A stretch of 64,000 nt of DNA from an uncultured Anaerococcus sp. (GTDB lineage Bacteria; Bacillota; Clostridia; Tissierellales; Peptoniphilaceae), in NCBI GenBank assembly GCA_900551095.1, contig URUJ01000006.1, forward strand, positions 1-64,000, in the 5' to 3' direction. Under the pieces are notes generated by a model that was given only the letters and a program-made list of their open reading frames with translations, had not been told where the DNA came from and did not search any database. Made by a program: the position numbers and the translations under genes. Each line of letters begins with the position of its first letter. The stretch's first letter is position 1. Positions 36,661 through 45,131 of this stretch are shown here, piece by piece.

Positions 36661-37167
36661 TTAATTATAAAGTTCTTTTAAAAACCTTGTGCTCTTAAGC
36701 CTTGCCAATATTAGCAAAGCAATTATAGTTCCTCCTGTAGTTGATATAAAAAAAGGCAGGATATAGGTATAAATAGCTAAAGATGCAGCAGATTTTCCCA
36801 TAAGTAAGACTGCCACAGGGTAAGCTAGAAGACCACCTAAAATTGATGTGCCAAATATTTCTGCTATTCCTGTTAATGATAATTTCCTAGTCTTCTTATA
36901 AACTATCCCACACAAAAGCGCACCAACCATAGATCCAGGAAAGGCCATAAGACTACCAAGTCCAAGAGCGTTTCTTAAAAAAGAAGCTAAAAAAGCAATA
37001 ACCACTCCATAAAAAGGACCAAGACCTACCGCCGCAAAGATATTTACTATATGCTGAACAGGTGCACACCTGCTAAAAAATACTGGAAAAGAAAAAGTTG
37101 AACCAACAACAGCTAAGGCTACTAATAGTGAAGCTGTAACTAACTTTTTTAGTTTTATATTTTTCAT
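36661..37167 (-). CDS. thiW: ThiW, substrate-binding (S) component of an ECF transporter for a thiamine precursor
   Basis: 168 residues, five to six hydrophobic helices. The FSFPVFFSRCAPVQHIVNIFAAV and RNALGLGSLMAFPGSMVGALLCG segments are typical of ThiW. ThiW is thought to import the thiazole moiety with the shared ECF ATPase module, whose genes are elsewhere. It is the first gene after the TPP riboswitch. Confidence 0.9.
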   Translation of the reverse strand: MKNIKLKKLVTASLLVALAVVGSTFSFPVFFSRCAPVQHIVNIFAAVGLGPFYGVVIAFLASFLRNALGLGSLMAFPGSMVGALLCGIVYKKTRKLSLTGIAEIFGTSILGGLLAYPVAVLLMGKSAASLAIYTYILPFFISTTGGTIIALLILARLKSTRFLKELYN

Positions 37168-37195
37168 AATTCTCCTTCATAATGATATATCCAAT

Positions 37196-37220
37196 AAAAA
37201 AAGCTAACCTACAGGTTAGC
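37196..37220 (-). terminator. Terminator of the TPP riboswitch expression platform
   Basis: Minus strand GCTAACCT, loop GT, AGGTTAGC, then T7. It lies between the aptamer and the thiW start, so TPP binding probably promotes termination. Confidence 0.85.
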
Positions 37221-37235
37221 AAAATTAATAAAAAA

Positions 37236-37311
37236 CTCCTTACGCCGGCATTACCCGTATCAAGTAAAGGGTCGAAGTATAACTTCCTCTCAGCAAATCC
37301 GCTCCCCTGGT
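37236..37311 (-). ncRNA. TPP riboswitch (THI element)
   Basis: On the minus strand the aptamer shows GGGGAGC, the conserved CTGAGA, ACCCTTTACTTGATACGGGTAAT, and the GCCGGCGTAAGGA 3' part. These are the standard THI-box conserved blocks in the correct order. It controls thiW-thiD. Confidence 0.95.
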
Positions 37312-37442
37312 AAATCTATTTTATGATAAATAAGAGAGACTGTCAAATTATAAATATTATAATAATTAATCATAGCAAAGTAGAATTTTTCCTAATAACT
37401 TATATAACTATAGAACTTGTTAGTATTAAGAGCATTAGGCAT

Positions 37443-37472
37443 TAAAAAAGAAGCATTCGTTCTGATGCCTCT
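37443..37472 (-). terminator. Terminator of the tRNA operon
   Basis: Minus strand AGAGGCAT, 8-base loop, ATGCTTCT (one G-U), then T6. It lies just past the tRNA-Leu CCA end. Confidence 0.8.
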
Positions 37473-37480
37473 TAAATATT

Positions 37481-37566
37481 TGGTGCGGGATAAAGGAGTC
37501 GAACCTTCACGAGAAATTCTCACTAGATCCTAAGTCTAGCGCGTCTGCCAATTCCGCCAATCCCGC
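37481..37566 (-). tRNA. tRNA-Leu (anticodon UAG)
   Basis: The acceptor GCGGGAT pairs with its 3' partner, and CCA is encoded. The anticodon stem CTAGA/TCTAG encloses the loop CTTAGGA, giving anticodon TAG. The long variable arm (GTGAGAATTTCTC) fits a class II tRNA. The T arm is GGTTCGACTCC. 86 nt with CCA. Confidence 0.95.
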
Positions 37567-37567
37567 A

Positions 37568-37645
37568 TGGGGTGAGTAGTGAGATTCGAACTCACGCTCT
37601 CCTGGGCCACAACCAGGTGTCGTAACCAACTGGACTATACCCACC
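37568..37645 (-). tRNA. tRNA-His (anticodon GUG)
   Basis: The anticodon stem CCTGG/CCAGG encloses TTGTGGC, giving GTG. The acceptor GTGGGTA pairs with TACTCAC, followed by C73 and an encoded CCA. A genomic G at 37645 can serve as the extra G-1 opposite C73. It is separated from tRNA-Leu by one base. Confidence 0.95.
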
Positions 37646-37681
37646 ACGTGTTGTTTCATCACTATTCATACTGACTATATT

Positions 37682-37710
37682 AGTATACAACTTTTATTTT
37701 ATTTTGTCAA
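37682..37710 (-). promoter_or_regulatory. Promoter of the His-Leu tRNA operon
   Basis: Minus strand TTGACA (37710-37705), 17-bp spacer, TATACT (37687-37682). Near-consensus. The region between it and 37864 holds no other recognised element. Confidence 0.85.
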
Positions 37711-37864
37711 ATAATTCTCATATTTTTTAATGAATTTCTTAATTTATTTCCTTAAGTCATTCCTACTGACAAATTATATAATACCATGATTTTTTAAATA
37801 ATGCAAATTTTTTTAAGATTTTATTTTTCTTATCTTTGCAGTAAAATATCTAAAGAGGTGAATT

Positions 37865-37966
37865 ATGAAGAATACAAGGAAATTTATTTTAAAAGTATTT
37901 GCAATAGTTATTGCTATAGCAATGGTCGCTCCCCTAGTATATAATGCTATCTTGTCCATGCAATGA
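37865..37966 (+). CDS. Small single-pass membrane protein (33 aa)
   Basis: ATG 37865 is preceded by AGAGGTG. The product has a basic N-terminus (MKNTRKFILK) and then one hydrophobic helix (VFAIVIAIAMVAPLVYNAIL). Its stop overlaps the recX start as ATGA, so it is probably translated and coupled. It resembles small membrane proteins of the Prli42/DUF4044 kind in size and layout only. Function unknown. Confidence 0.6.
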   Translation: MKNTRKFILKVFAIVIAIAMVAPLVYNAILSMQ

Positions 37967-38568
37967 TTATCGAAAATATAGAATATTCAGATAAGTACAA
38001 TCTAATTAGGCTAACTATTTCCGAGGAAAAATTTTTTATAGACTATGATCTATATTATGAAAATAATTTTAACAAAGAGAAGGAAATAGATTTTGATACC
38101 TACAAAAAAATCCTAGCCAATGATGAATTTAACAGAGCTAAAAACTTTGCCCTTAACAAAATATCTTATTCCCAAAAATCTACCTATGAAATAAAAAAGA
38201 AACTCAAAGAAAAGGACTTTTCTGAGGAGGTTATAGAAGATATTATTAAATTTTTAGATTCATATGGATTTTTGGATGATGCAGCTTTCGTAAAAAATTA
38301 TATCACGGATAAGGATGAGATTTCTAAATGGTCTAGGGGCAAGATTAGGTATATGCTAAAAAGCAAGCATATTGATGAAAATATCATAGAAGATTATATT
38401 GGTCTTATTGATGATAGAAGAGAAATTGAAAAAGCGGGTTTTTTTGCTGATAAAAAAATCAAAGATGATTATTCTTATGAAAACAGAGCCAAGGTTTTTA
38501 GACATCTTGCTAGCAAGGGTTTTGAAATTGACATTATTAATCAAGTTTTAGATGAGAGATTTAACTGA
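37963..38568 (+). CDS. recX: Regulatory protein RecX
   Basis: 201 residues. Three-helix RecX repeats are visible: FNRAKNFALNKISYSQKSTYEIKKKL, SEEVIEDIIKFLDSYGFLDDAAFVKNYI, and a C-terminal AKVFRHLASKGFEIDIINQVL. RecX modulates RecA filaments. recA is not in the window. It is coupled to the small membrane protein upstream and shares one base (ATG/TGA) with the GIY-YIG gene downstream. Confidence 0.9.
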   Translation: MIIENIEYSDKYNLIRLTISEEKFFIDYDLYYENNFNKEKEIDFDTYKKILANDEFNRAKNFALNKISYSQKSTYEIKKKLKEKDFSEEVIEDIIKFLDSYGFLDDAAFVKNYITDKDEISKWSRGKIRYMLKSKHIDENIIEDYIGLIDDRREIEKAGFFADKKIKDDYSYENRAKVFRHLASKGFEIDIINQVLDERFN

Positions 38569-38822
38569 TGCATTTTGTCTATATCTTAAGGTGTATAGAT
38601 GGTTCTTTATACACGGGCTATACAAATGACGTCTATAAGAGATTAAAAACCCATAATTCTGGTAAGGGAGCGAAGTATACCAGAGCCAGACTTCCGGTAA
38701 GTCTTGTTTACTACAAGCGAGTTGACAATAAGTCCTTTGGTCTTAAGCTAGAATCTAGAATTAAAAAACTTACAAAAAAAGAAAAAGAGGCTTTAGTCAA
38801 GCAATTTAACCTAAGAAAGTAA
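38568..38822 (+). CDS. GIY-YIG domain protein (YhbQ/UPF0213 family)
   Basis: 84 residues. The motif reads FVYILRCIDGSLYTGYTNDVYKRLKTHNSGKGAKYTR, the single-domain GIY-YIG nuclease-like fold of UPF0213, with a conserved Arg and a C-terminal LESRIKKLTKKEKEALV. A role in DNA processing is suggested for the family. Its 3' end overlaps the convergent gene by 12 bp. Confidence 0.9.
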   Translation: MHFVYILRCIDGSLYTGYTNDVYKRLKTHNSGKGAKYTRARLPVSLVYYKRVDNKSFGLKLESRIKKLTKKEKEALVKQFNLRK

Positions 38823-39737
38823 ATTTCTTTCTGTTAAATTTGCTTTTAGACTATTGCCTCTTCTTTTTATTGAAATTTCAAAAAGCCCCATCTCAGTAAA
38901 GCCAAAAATTTCTATTTCTAGTCCATAATCTTTTGCACTTTTTTCAAAGGCCTCTATTATTCTTCTTACTCCGTCTGACCTTAGAAAATCAATGACAACC
39001 ATTCCGCCGATATTTCTTAGTTTTAAATTATAGACTATAAAGTCAATTAATTCTAAGTTTATATTTAATAAAAAATCTTTTTTCTTAAGTTTTGATTTTC
39101 TACTACCTGTATTAACATCTATTACTGTCAATGTTTTTAATTCGTCTATTATTATTGATAAATCCTTATAGAATATTTCCGACTGATTTAATTCACTTTT
39201 CAGCTTTGTAAATTCTATAGAATTTCTTATATTAAATTCTTTAACTTCATAATCATTGAATTTTTCTAAATATTTTGATCTCACGGAATTATCTTTTAGA
39301 AGTTTTGGGCTTGGAAAAAATTTCTCTTCGTTAATTAGTCTTTCCTTCTCCTCTATAATTTCCTTATACAATATATCATCTTTTTTTCCGCTCTTTTTTA
39401 ACTTGGGTCTTTTTCTAAGTGGATACCTTGTTAGGGTGTAGGAATTATTTTCAATGAAAAAATTTTCGCTAGCAAGTCCCAGCTTACCATTTGCCGGCTC
39501 TCTTACATATTGGATAATTGCATTATCCCCTATTTTATAATCTAGAGTTGATTTTAGAAATACACTTTCTTTATCAGAAATTTTTACAAAGTAGGAGTTT
39601 AAGCTATCGATTTTATTTTCTACTTTTCCCCTATAGATATTATGAAGAAGAGAGTCATAGAAAATGACTTCCATGACTCTCTCATCTTTTACTCTCATTA
39701 AAATTTTTTCTTTTTTATCATCTAGGATTATTTTCAT
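38811..39737 (-). CDS. Ribonuclease E/G-family protein, short form
   Basis: 308 residues against about 490 for RNase G. The N-terminal S1-like part (NIYRGKVENKIDSLNSYFVKIS) precedes the catalytic core: LTVIDVNTGS and GGMVVIDFL carry the two metal-binding aspartates, and FGFTEMGLFEISIKR is the family end motif. The DNase-I-like and zinc-link parts are reduced; no CPxC zinc motif is seen. It probably cleaves RNA; substrates unknown. It overlaps the upstream P-loop gene by 4 bp. Confidence 0.8.
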   Translation of the reverse strand: MKIILDDKKEKILMRVKDERVMEVIFYDSLLHNIYRGKVENKIDSLNSYFVKISDKESVFLKSTLDYKIGDNAIIQYVREPANGKLGLASENFFIENNSYTLTRYPLRKRPKLKKSGKKDDILYKEIIEEKERLINEEKFFPSPKLLKDNSVRSKYLEKFNDYEVKEFNIRNSIEFTKLKSELNQSEIFYKDLSIIIDELKTLTVIDVNTGSRKSKLKKKDFLLNINLELIDFIVYNLKLRNIGGMVVIDFLRSDGVRRIIEAFEKSAKDYGLEIEIFGFTEMGLFEISIKRRGNSLKANLTERNLLS

Positions 39738-40357
39738 TTCTTAAATATCCTTTTGATTTTTTCGAAAAATCCAATATCTGCTATCGGCTCTGCTTCTCCT
39801 TTTAGAAGATTATCTATTATTTTTTTGAAATATTCATTTTCCTTAACAAAGCCAAGGTATTTAGCAGACTTGCCTAGAAGTTTATCTTTTATAACTCTAG
39901 GGTCAAAGTTATCATCCATTCGGTTTATAAAATAATAATCTGCATGTATATCTTTATCTAGATCGTCTTTGTCTACAATTTCAATTTTAATAGCATCTTT
40001 TATAGCAAGGTCAAGATTATCTATTATTAAACAATCGTAATCAAGTTCATCTATTAACCTATAAACATCATCTACTCTAAATTCATATTTATCTTCTAAA
40101 AGTGGTGCGATGATAAAGCTTAAGTTGGCATTTTCTCTAACCATCACTCTTTCTAGTTCACATACTCCTAGAAAATAGTCTGAAATATCGTAGCTTACCA
40201 TTCCGTCTTTTTTGTAGTAATCTTCTATATTTGATTTTTCACTTCTAAAAAATGATGTTAATAGAACTCTCTTTTCTTCAGAAAGTCTCTCTGCCAGGTT
40301 AACCGCAAAGTCAGTTTTCCCTATGTTATTTTTTCCGTTTATTAGATATATTTCCAT
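39734..40357 (-). CDS. P-loop ATPase-like protein at the MinD position
   Basis: 207 residues from ATG 40357, with GAGGAAA upstream. The N-terminal Walker A is NGKNNIGKTDFAVNLA, a classical GxxxxGKT rather than the MinD/ParA KGGxGKT form. DCLIIDNLDLA looks like a Walker B region. It lies after mreBCD-PBP2 where other Firmicutes carry minD, but the signature lysine and amphipathic C-terminal helix of MinD are not evident. Function uncertain. Confidence 0.55.
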   Translation of the reverse strand: MEIYLINGKNNIGKTDFAVNLAERLSEEKRVLLTSFFRSEKSNIEDYYKKDGMVSYDISDYFLGVCELERVMVRENANLSFIIAPLLEDKYEFRVDDVYRLIDELDYDCLIIDNLDLAIKDAIKIEIVDKDDLDKDIHADYYFINRMDDNFDPRVIKDKLLGKSAKYLGFVKENEYFKKIIDNLLKGEAEPIADIGFFEKIKRIFKK

Positions 40358-40367
40358 AATTTCCTCT

Positions 40368-43300
40368 TTACTGTTGGTCCTCACCACTTGTAGATTCTCC
40401 TAATTCTTGGATGTCTTCAGCAGTTGGTTGTGCATTTATCATCTCAACATTTAAGTCAAAATACCTAGCTACAATATCCCTCATTATAGGAGATGCGTTA
40501 TAAGAAGTATCTCCCTGGGTTAATACTATAGAAATTGCTATTTCTGGTTTATCATAAGGTGCAAAACCAACCATCCAAGCATAGGTATCGTAGTCTGTCC
40601 CGTCTGGGTTTTTTCCCTCAACCTCTGCTGTTCCTGTCTTTATACCAATATCTATAGGTAGTTGGTTTAAGACAGCATTTTTCTGGGCAACAAGTAGGGT
40701 TCCGTATTTAATATCTTCAAGATATTTAGTATCCTTAATATCTATTCTCTCGTTTTCTGGAACATTTTCAAATAGAACTTCACCTGAGTCATGATTTTTG
40801 ACCTTATTTATTAGGGTAAATTTGTTTAAATATCCACCATTGGTTAAGGTTGCTATAGCTCTATTCATCTGAATAGGTGTATAGGAGTTTTGACCTTGAC
40901 CAATTACGATATTAAGCATATCTGTGATATCCCAAACAGCTTGGTTTAGATAGGTGTACTTGATTGTATCAGCAAGCCCGTCCCTGTGTCCTTCTGGAAC
41001 TATTAACGGATCATAACCTCTTTCGTCAAAGAAATCAATTATTGCCTTCCTAGTCCAATCCTTAGGATTGTCAGTAAATTTAACTATATCTGTAATATCT
41101 TGTTCGTACTCATCTCTTGTTTTCTTTGTTCCTTCTTTGATAAAAAGGGTAAGATTTTTATCTAAGTAGTCTTTTAACATGAGTTTTGTTACTTCAACTT
41201 TTTTACCTATTGATGGCACATTTCCCTTTGCTTCCCTTGGGATATCTATTTCAATTCCTGTTTGTTCATCTAATCCTAGCATCTCACAGGCTAGTCTAAT
41301 ATCGTTTAATTCTAGCTTTGTTGTTAGTGAATCTCCATCTTCAGGATTTTCTCCAAGGGCTAGGGTGTAGAAATAATAGTTACATGAATCTCTTATAGCT
41401 CCATATAAGTTTTCCTCACCGTGAGTTGTTCCACTTTCTGTATAAACAAGGCAAGAAAATCTCCTATTTCCGATCTCCATAAATCCATGACAGTTATTTA
41501 TAGCAAGTGGATCTAGACCTTTTTCTAAGGCTGCAAGGGCTGTTACTAGTTTAAAGGTAGAACCAGGCATTACCGCAGTTTGGGTTGCTATATTTAGCAT
41601 TGGCCTAGGGGCAAGAGGACCTTCGCTTTCTTCAACCTGAAGGGCTTGCCAATCAGAACTTGAAATTCCTGTAGAAAATAAGTTTGGATCATAGTTTGGA
41701 TAAGAAGCAAGAGCTAAAACCTCACCAGTTTTAACATCACTTACAACAACCGCACCACTTTCAGCATGGGAAGCCATCTTAAAAGGCCTAAATGAACCGT
41801 ATTCTGATTCGTAAAAACCACTTTCTCTTAAGGCTTCTAGTACTCCTTTTAGTGAATCTTCAGCTTGTTTTTGAAGCTTGGCATCAATTGAAAGATACAC
41901 ATCATCACCTGGCTCTGATTTTGTCTGAGAAATTGTCTCTCTCCTATTTCCAGAAGAATCTACTGTCACAAGAGACCTGCCGTTTTTTCCCTTTAGATTA
42001 TCTTGATAGGATTCTTCTATACCAGTTTTGCCTATTATTTCATCTCTCAAGTAGGCTCTTTCTTTAACAAACTTGTCTACTTCTTCTTTTGTAGCTATTG
42101 GTCCCATATAACCTAAAACATGACTTGCTAGATTTCTATTTGGATAAGATCTAATTGGTATAGTTTCCACTACAATTCCTGAAGCAGAATCAATTTTTTC
42201 TTCGATTTTTAAAACTGTTGACTCGTCAAGGTTATATACTATATTTATAGGTCTATAACCAAAAGAACCTTGTCTATTTAGAGTATTGTCGATTGTTAGT
42301 ATACCAACCGCTTCAACATCGTTATAAGAATCAAGTCCGCTTACCTTTTTTAGATATTCCAAGATTTTTTTGCCATCTTTTTCATTCATAAGAATATCTA
42401 CAATAGTCTTTGTAGAATTTGCCTTATCTTTGTTCGCATAATGGGTATAAAAATCTTTTTTATCTATAGTAAAGGTGTATTTCCAATCATCTGGATCATC
42501 TTCTGTTATATCAATATTTGGGTAAATATTATTTCTAGTGTTGGCATTTTGTGCCATATATTTTACATATTCAGATAAAAGTAATGGTTTTATCAACCCA
42601 TGTTCATCAGCAAGTCTAGCTAATTCATCAACAGCAGAACCCGCTTGTGGGTTTTTAAACCTTAAATCAACTGAATACTGATTCTTATCGTCCTTACTTT
42701 CTGTGATAACCTCTGTTTCAAAGTTTGCATATATTCCCTTGTTTTCAAGCTCTTCTATTAGCATATTGGCAGGAATTATGTATGCTCCATTATCATCTAC
42801 CATAGCTGAAGTAAGGACATCTTTGATTGTCGCTTCTTTGACTATCTCATAGAAATCATCACTAGCCTTGGAATCAAGTGTGATATTTTTAAAAGCCTTG
42901 TGGAGTTTTGCTTTTTTTTCAATTAAATCCTGGTCACTTTTTAGAGCATAAGAATCCATTGTTAGATTTCCTAGAAGGTCATTTGCATCCAAAATCCTGT
43001 AGGCAAGAAGCCTAGCATGGGAATTTTGTAAGATAGATAAAAGAACCGACTTATCTTCGCCGACAGATTCTATAATTACATCTATTGGATCGTCGTCTTT
43101 TTTGTAACCAATCGAAGAAAGTTTCTTCTCATAATTCTTTTTATATTCTACAACAAGTTTGCCATTTTTCTGGCTTATATGAGCCGGCACATCTATTCCT
43201 CTTTTTTTAAGGGCAAGGATGGCTGTGTTTAAGGTCTCATACTTTATGCCGTCTTCTTCGTAAATAGATAACAAAAACTCTTCTATAAGTTCATTATCAA

Positions 43301-43730
43301 TTAGCTTGTCCACGACATTTTCCATTGGCATTTCTTTTTTCTTAAAATAATCTTTTTCGTTTTTATATTTAAAGGTATTAAGTTTTATATTGAAATCTTC
43401 AGTATAGTTAACTCCGTCTTCTTCAAGTATATCCACAAGATCTGCAATAAGGTTCATTCTTTTATCATCATCTAGGCTCATTAATTGATCTTTATAGAGT
43501 TTTACAGCAAAAGATGGGACAGATGTAGCTAAAATCCTACCGTTTCTATCGTAAATATTTCCCCTACTTGCAAGTTCATCTACCTCTTTGACTTTCCTAT
43601 TATCAGATAAGTCTCTGTAATAATCTCCCTTTGATATCATTACATTAAAAAGCCTAAAGACAATCACAAAAATCGCCAAAACTACAACAGCTTGTATGAA
43701 AATGAGTCTGTTTTCTTTTTTATTTCTCAT
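40368..43730 (-). CDS. Penicillin-binding protein 2-type transpeptidase, oversized
   Basis: 1120 residues, while PBP2 proteins are usually 600-700. A short cytosolic tail and one membrane helix (about 8-28) are followed by a dimerisation domain beginning ASRGNIYDRNGRILA. A very long insert runs to about residue 530, before the NRNLASHVLGYMGPI region. Catalytic motifs are intact: S724TFK, S782CN and K1031TG. The 249 residues between SCN and KTG are also longer than normal. It crosslinks peptidoglycan during elongation, consistent with mreBCD upstream. Confidence 0.92.
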   Translation of the reverse strand: MRNKKENRLIFIQAVVVLAIFVIVFRLFNVMISKGDYYRDLSDNRKVKEVDELASRGNIYDRNGRILATSVPSFAVKLYKDQLMSLDDDKRMNLIADLVDILEEDGVNYTEDFNIKLNTFKYKNEKDYFKKKEMPMENVVDKLIDNELIEEFLLSIYEEDGIKYETLNTAILALKKRGIDVPAHISQKNGKLVVEYKKNYEKKLSSIGYKKDDDPIDVIIESVGEDKSVLLSILQNSHARLLAYRILDANDLLGNLTMDSYALKSDQDLIEKKAKLHKAFKNITLDSKASDDFYEIVKEATIKDVLTSAMVDDNGAYIIPANMLIEELENKGIYANFETEVITESKDDKNQYSVDLRFKNPQAGSAVDELARLADEHGLIKPLLLSEYVKYMAQNANTRNNIYPNIDITEDDPDDWKYTFTIDKKDFYTHYANKDKANSTKTIVDILMNEKDGKKILEYLKKVSGLDSYNDVEAVGILTIDNTLNRQGSFGYRPINIVYNLDESTVLKIEEKIDSASGIVVETIPIRSYPNRNLASHVLGYMGPIATKEEVDKFVKERAYLRDEIIGKTGIEESYQDNLKGKNGRSLVTVDSSGNRRETISQTKSEPGDDVYLSIDAKLQKQAEDSLKGVLEALRESGFYESEYGSFRPFKMASHAESGAVVVSDVKTGEVLALASYPNYDPNLFSTGISSSDWQALQVEESEGPLAPRPMLNIATQTAVMPGSTFKLVTALAALEKGLDPLAINNCHGFMEIGNRRFSCLVYTESGTTHGEENLYGAIRDSCNYYFYTLALGENPEDGDSLTTKLELNDIRLACEMLGLDEQTGIEIDIPREAKGNVPSIGKKVEVTKLMLKDYLDKNLTLFIKEGTKKTRDEYEQDITDIVKFTDNPKDWTRKAIIDFFDERGYDPLIVPEGHRDGLADTIKYTYLNQAVWDITDMLNIVIGQGQNSYTPIQMNRAIATLTNGGYLNKFTLINKVKNHDSGEVLFENVPENERIDIKDTKYLEDIKYGTLLVAQKNAVLNQLPIDIGIKTGTAEVEGKNPDGTDYDTYAWMVGFAPYDKPEIAISIVLTQGDTSYNASPIMRDIVARYFDLNVEMINAQPTAEDIQELGESTSGEDQQ

Positions 43731-43738
43731 AAAACCCT

Positions 43739-44230
43739 CTAAATTCTATAAGTTGGTATATACATTACTTTTTTAATTATTTCATAGTAAAGTAAGTAAA
43801 TAACTGAATTTAATATAGCTTCTACTAGTAATTCCAGCCCCAAATACCCACTTATAGATGTTAGGCTCTTGCCAAAAATATAATATATACCATTTACTAA
43901 TAAGAAGTTAAAAACAGTTGCAATTACAGAAATAATTAGGCCTGACTGCTTATCCTTAGAAATCTTTATAATCTCACCTGATGACAAAACTCCTATAAGA
44001 TAGTAAGATAAGGCTCTAACTCCAATAAGACTTGTAAAAAGAAAGTCTTCGAAAAGACCTACAATAAGTCCTCCAACTCTACCAGTTTTATTTGGCAAGA
44101 TTTGGGAAAGGGCTATGGTTGCAGGAATTATTATATTTAAATTAGCTCCTAGTATATCAATCTTAGCAAAAATTGAGGTTTGTAAAATAAAACTGATTAA
44201 TAAAATTAAAAAACTTTTAAATTTATTCAT
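43739..44230 (-). CDS. mreD: Rod shape-determining protein MreD
   Basis: 163 residues, five to six hydrophobic helices. The position between mreC and PBP2 and the GGLIVGLFEDFLFTSLIGVRALSYYLIGVL segment identify it. It is an elongasome membrane component. It overlaps mreC by 8 bp. Confidence 0.88.
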   Translation of the reverse strand: MNKFKSFLILLISFILQTSIFAKIDILGANLNIIIPATIALSQILPNKTGRVGGLIVGLFEDFLFTSLIGVRALSYYLIGVLSSGEIIKISKDKQSGLIISVIATVFNFLLVNGIYYIFGKSLTSISGYLGLELLVEAILNSVIYLLYYEIIKKVMYIPTYRI

Positions 44231-45125
44231 GTATTTCTCCCTCCCTTTGCCTTTTTTCTTTTGTGACAGGTTTTTGATCTGGTGAATAAGTAGAATCGTG
44301 TTTTAGTACTAGGACCCTATAAAGATGGGAAAAATCCACTGGTGACTTAATTGTAATGTTTTTTCTTAGTGAATCTTCACTCATAGTCACTGTTGATACC
44401 CTACCTATGTAGATTCCATATGGATATATGCCACCAAGTCCACTTGTTAAAAGAATATCTTTCTCGTTTATCTTACTTTCTAAGTCTATCATATAGCCTT
44501 GGATGGTGTTTTTATTAAAAAGATCTATTACACCGTAATCACCAGAGTTAGCATTTACGAAGGATACATCATTTTCGTTTGAATTAATTGTTTCCACCCT
44601 GGCAGTTGTTTTATAAACTTCAGTAACCTTTCCGACAAGACCTGTATAGAATTTGCTGTCTCCTACAGCTTGGAGAATGATATCATTTTTTTCAATTCCA
44701 TCTACTTCTCCCTTATCAATACTAAAATGAGTTGTCATTGAGTTTACATCAGTGTTAATCAATTTTGCTTTTATATATTTATTTTCACTTCCATTAGTAG
44801 CTTCTGCTTCTTGTTTTAGGAAGTCTTCTCTATTTATAGTTGCAAGAAGTCTTGCATTTTCTAAAACTAGTGACCTATTATCTGCCTCTAGTTTTAAAAC
44901 TTTTTCTCGAGTTTCTTTTGAGCCTATTGTTCTTTCAGTCTGCTCAATAATAGCAGATGATATAGAATAAGTCACCTTCTCTATAGGCCTTAAAACAGAG
45001 CTAGCAAGGTTTGAGCCCGTTTTTGATAAAGCCTCTGTTTGACTTGAAATAAGTATAAGTAGGCTCAGCCCAACTACTGTAAATATAAATGGTTTTTTAT
45101 CTTTTTTAACTCTTTTGTATGCCAT
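44223..45125 (-). CDS. mreC: Rod shape-determining protein MreC
   Basis: 300 residues. A membrane helix at about 13-30 is followed by a coiled coil (LEADNRSLVLENARLLA) and a beta-rich external domain with VGLVGKVTEVYKTTARVETINS and the late segment YGIYIGRVSTV. It links MreB to PBP2 in wall elongation. It overlaps mreD and is 6 bp from mreB. Confidence 0.94.
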   Translation of the reverse strand: MAYKRVKKDKKPFIFTVVGLSLLILISSQTEALSKTGSNLASSVLRPIEKVTYSISSAIIEQTERTIGSKETREKVLKLEADNRSLVLENARLLATINREDFLKQEAEATNGSENKYIKAKLINTDVNSMTTHFSIDKGEVDGIEKNDIILQAVGDSKFYTGLVGKVTEVYKTTARVETINSNENDVSFVNANSGDYGVIDLFNKNTIQGYMIDLESKINEKDILLTSGLGGIYPYGIYIGRVSTVTMSEDSLRKNITIKSPVDFSHLYRVLVLKHDSTYSPDQKPVTKEKRQREGEIHE

Positions 45126-45131
45126 AACTAC

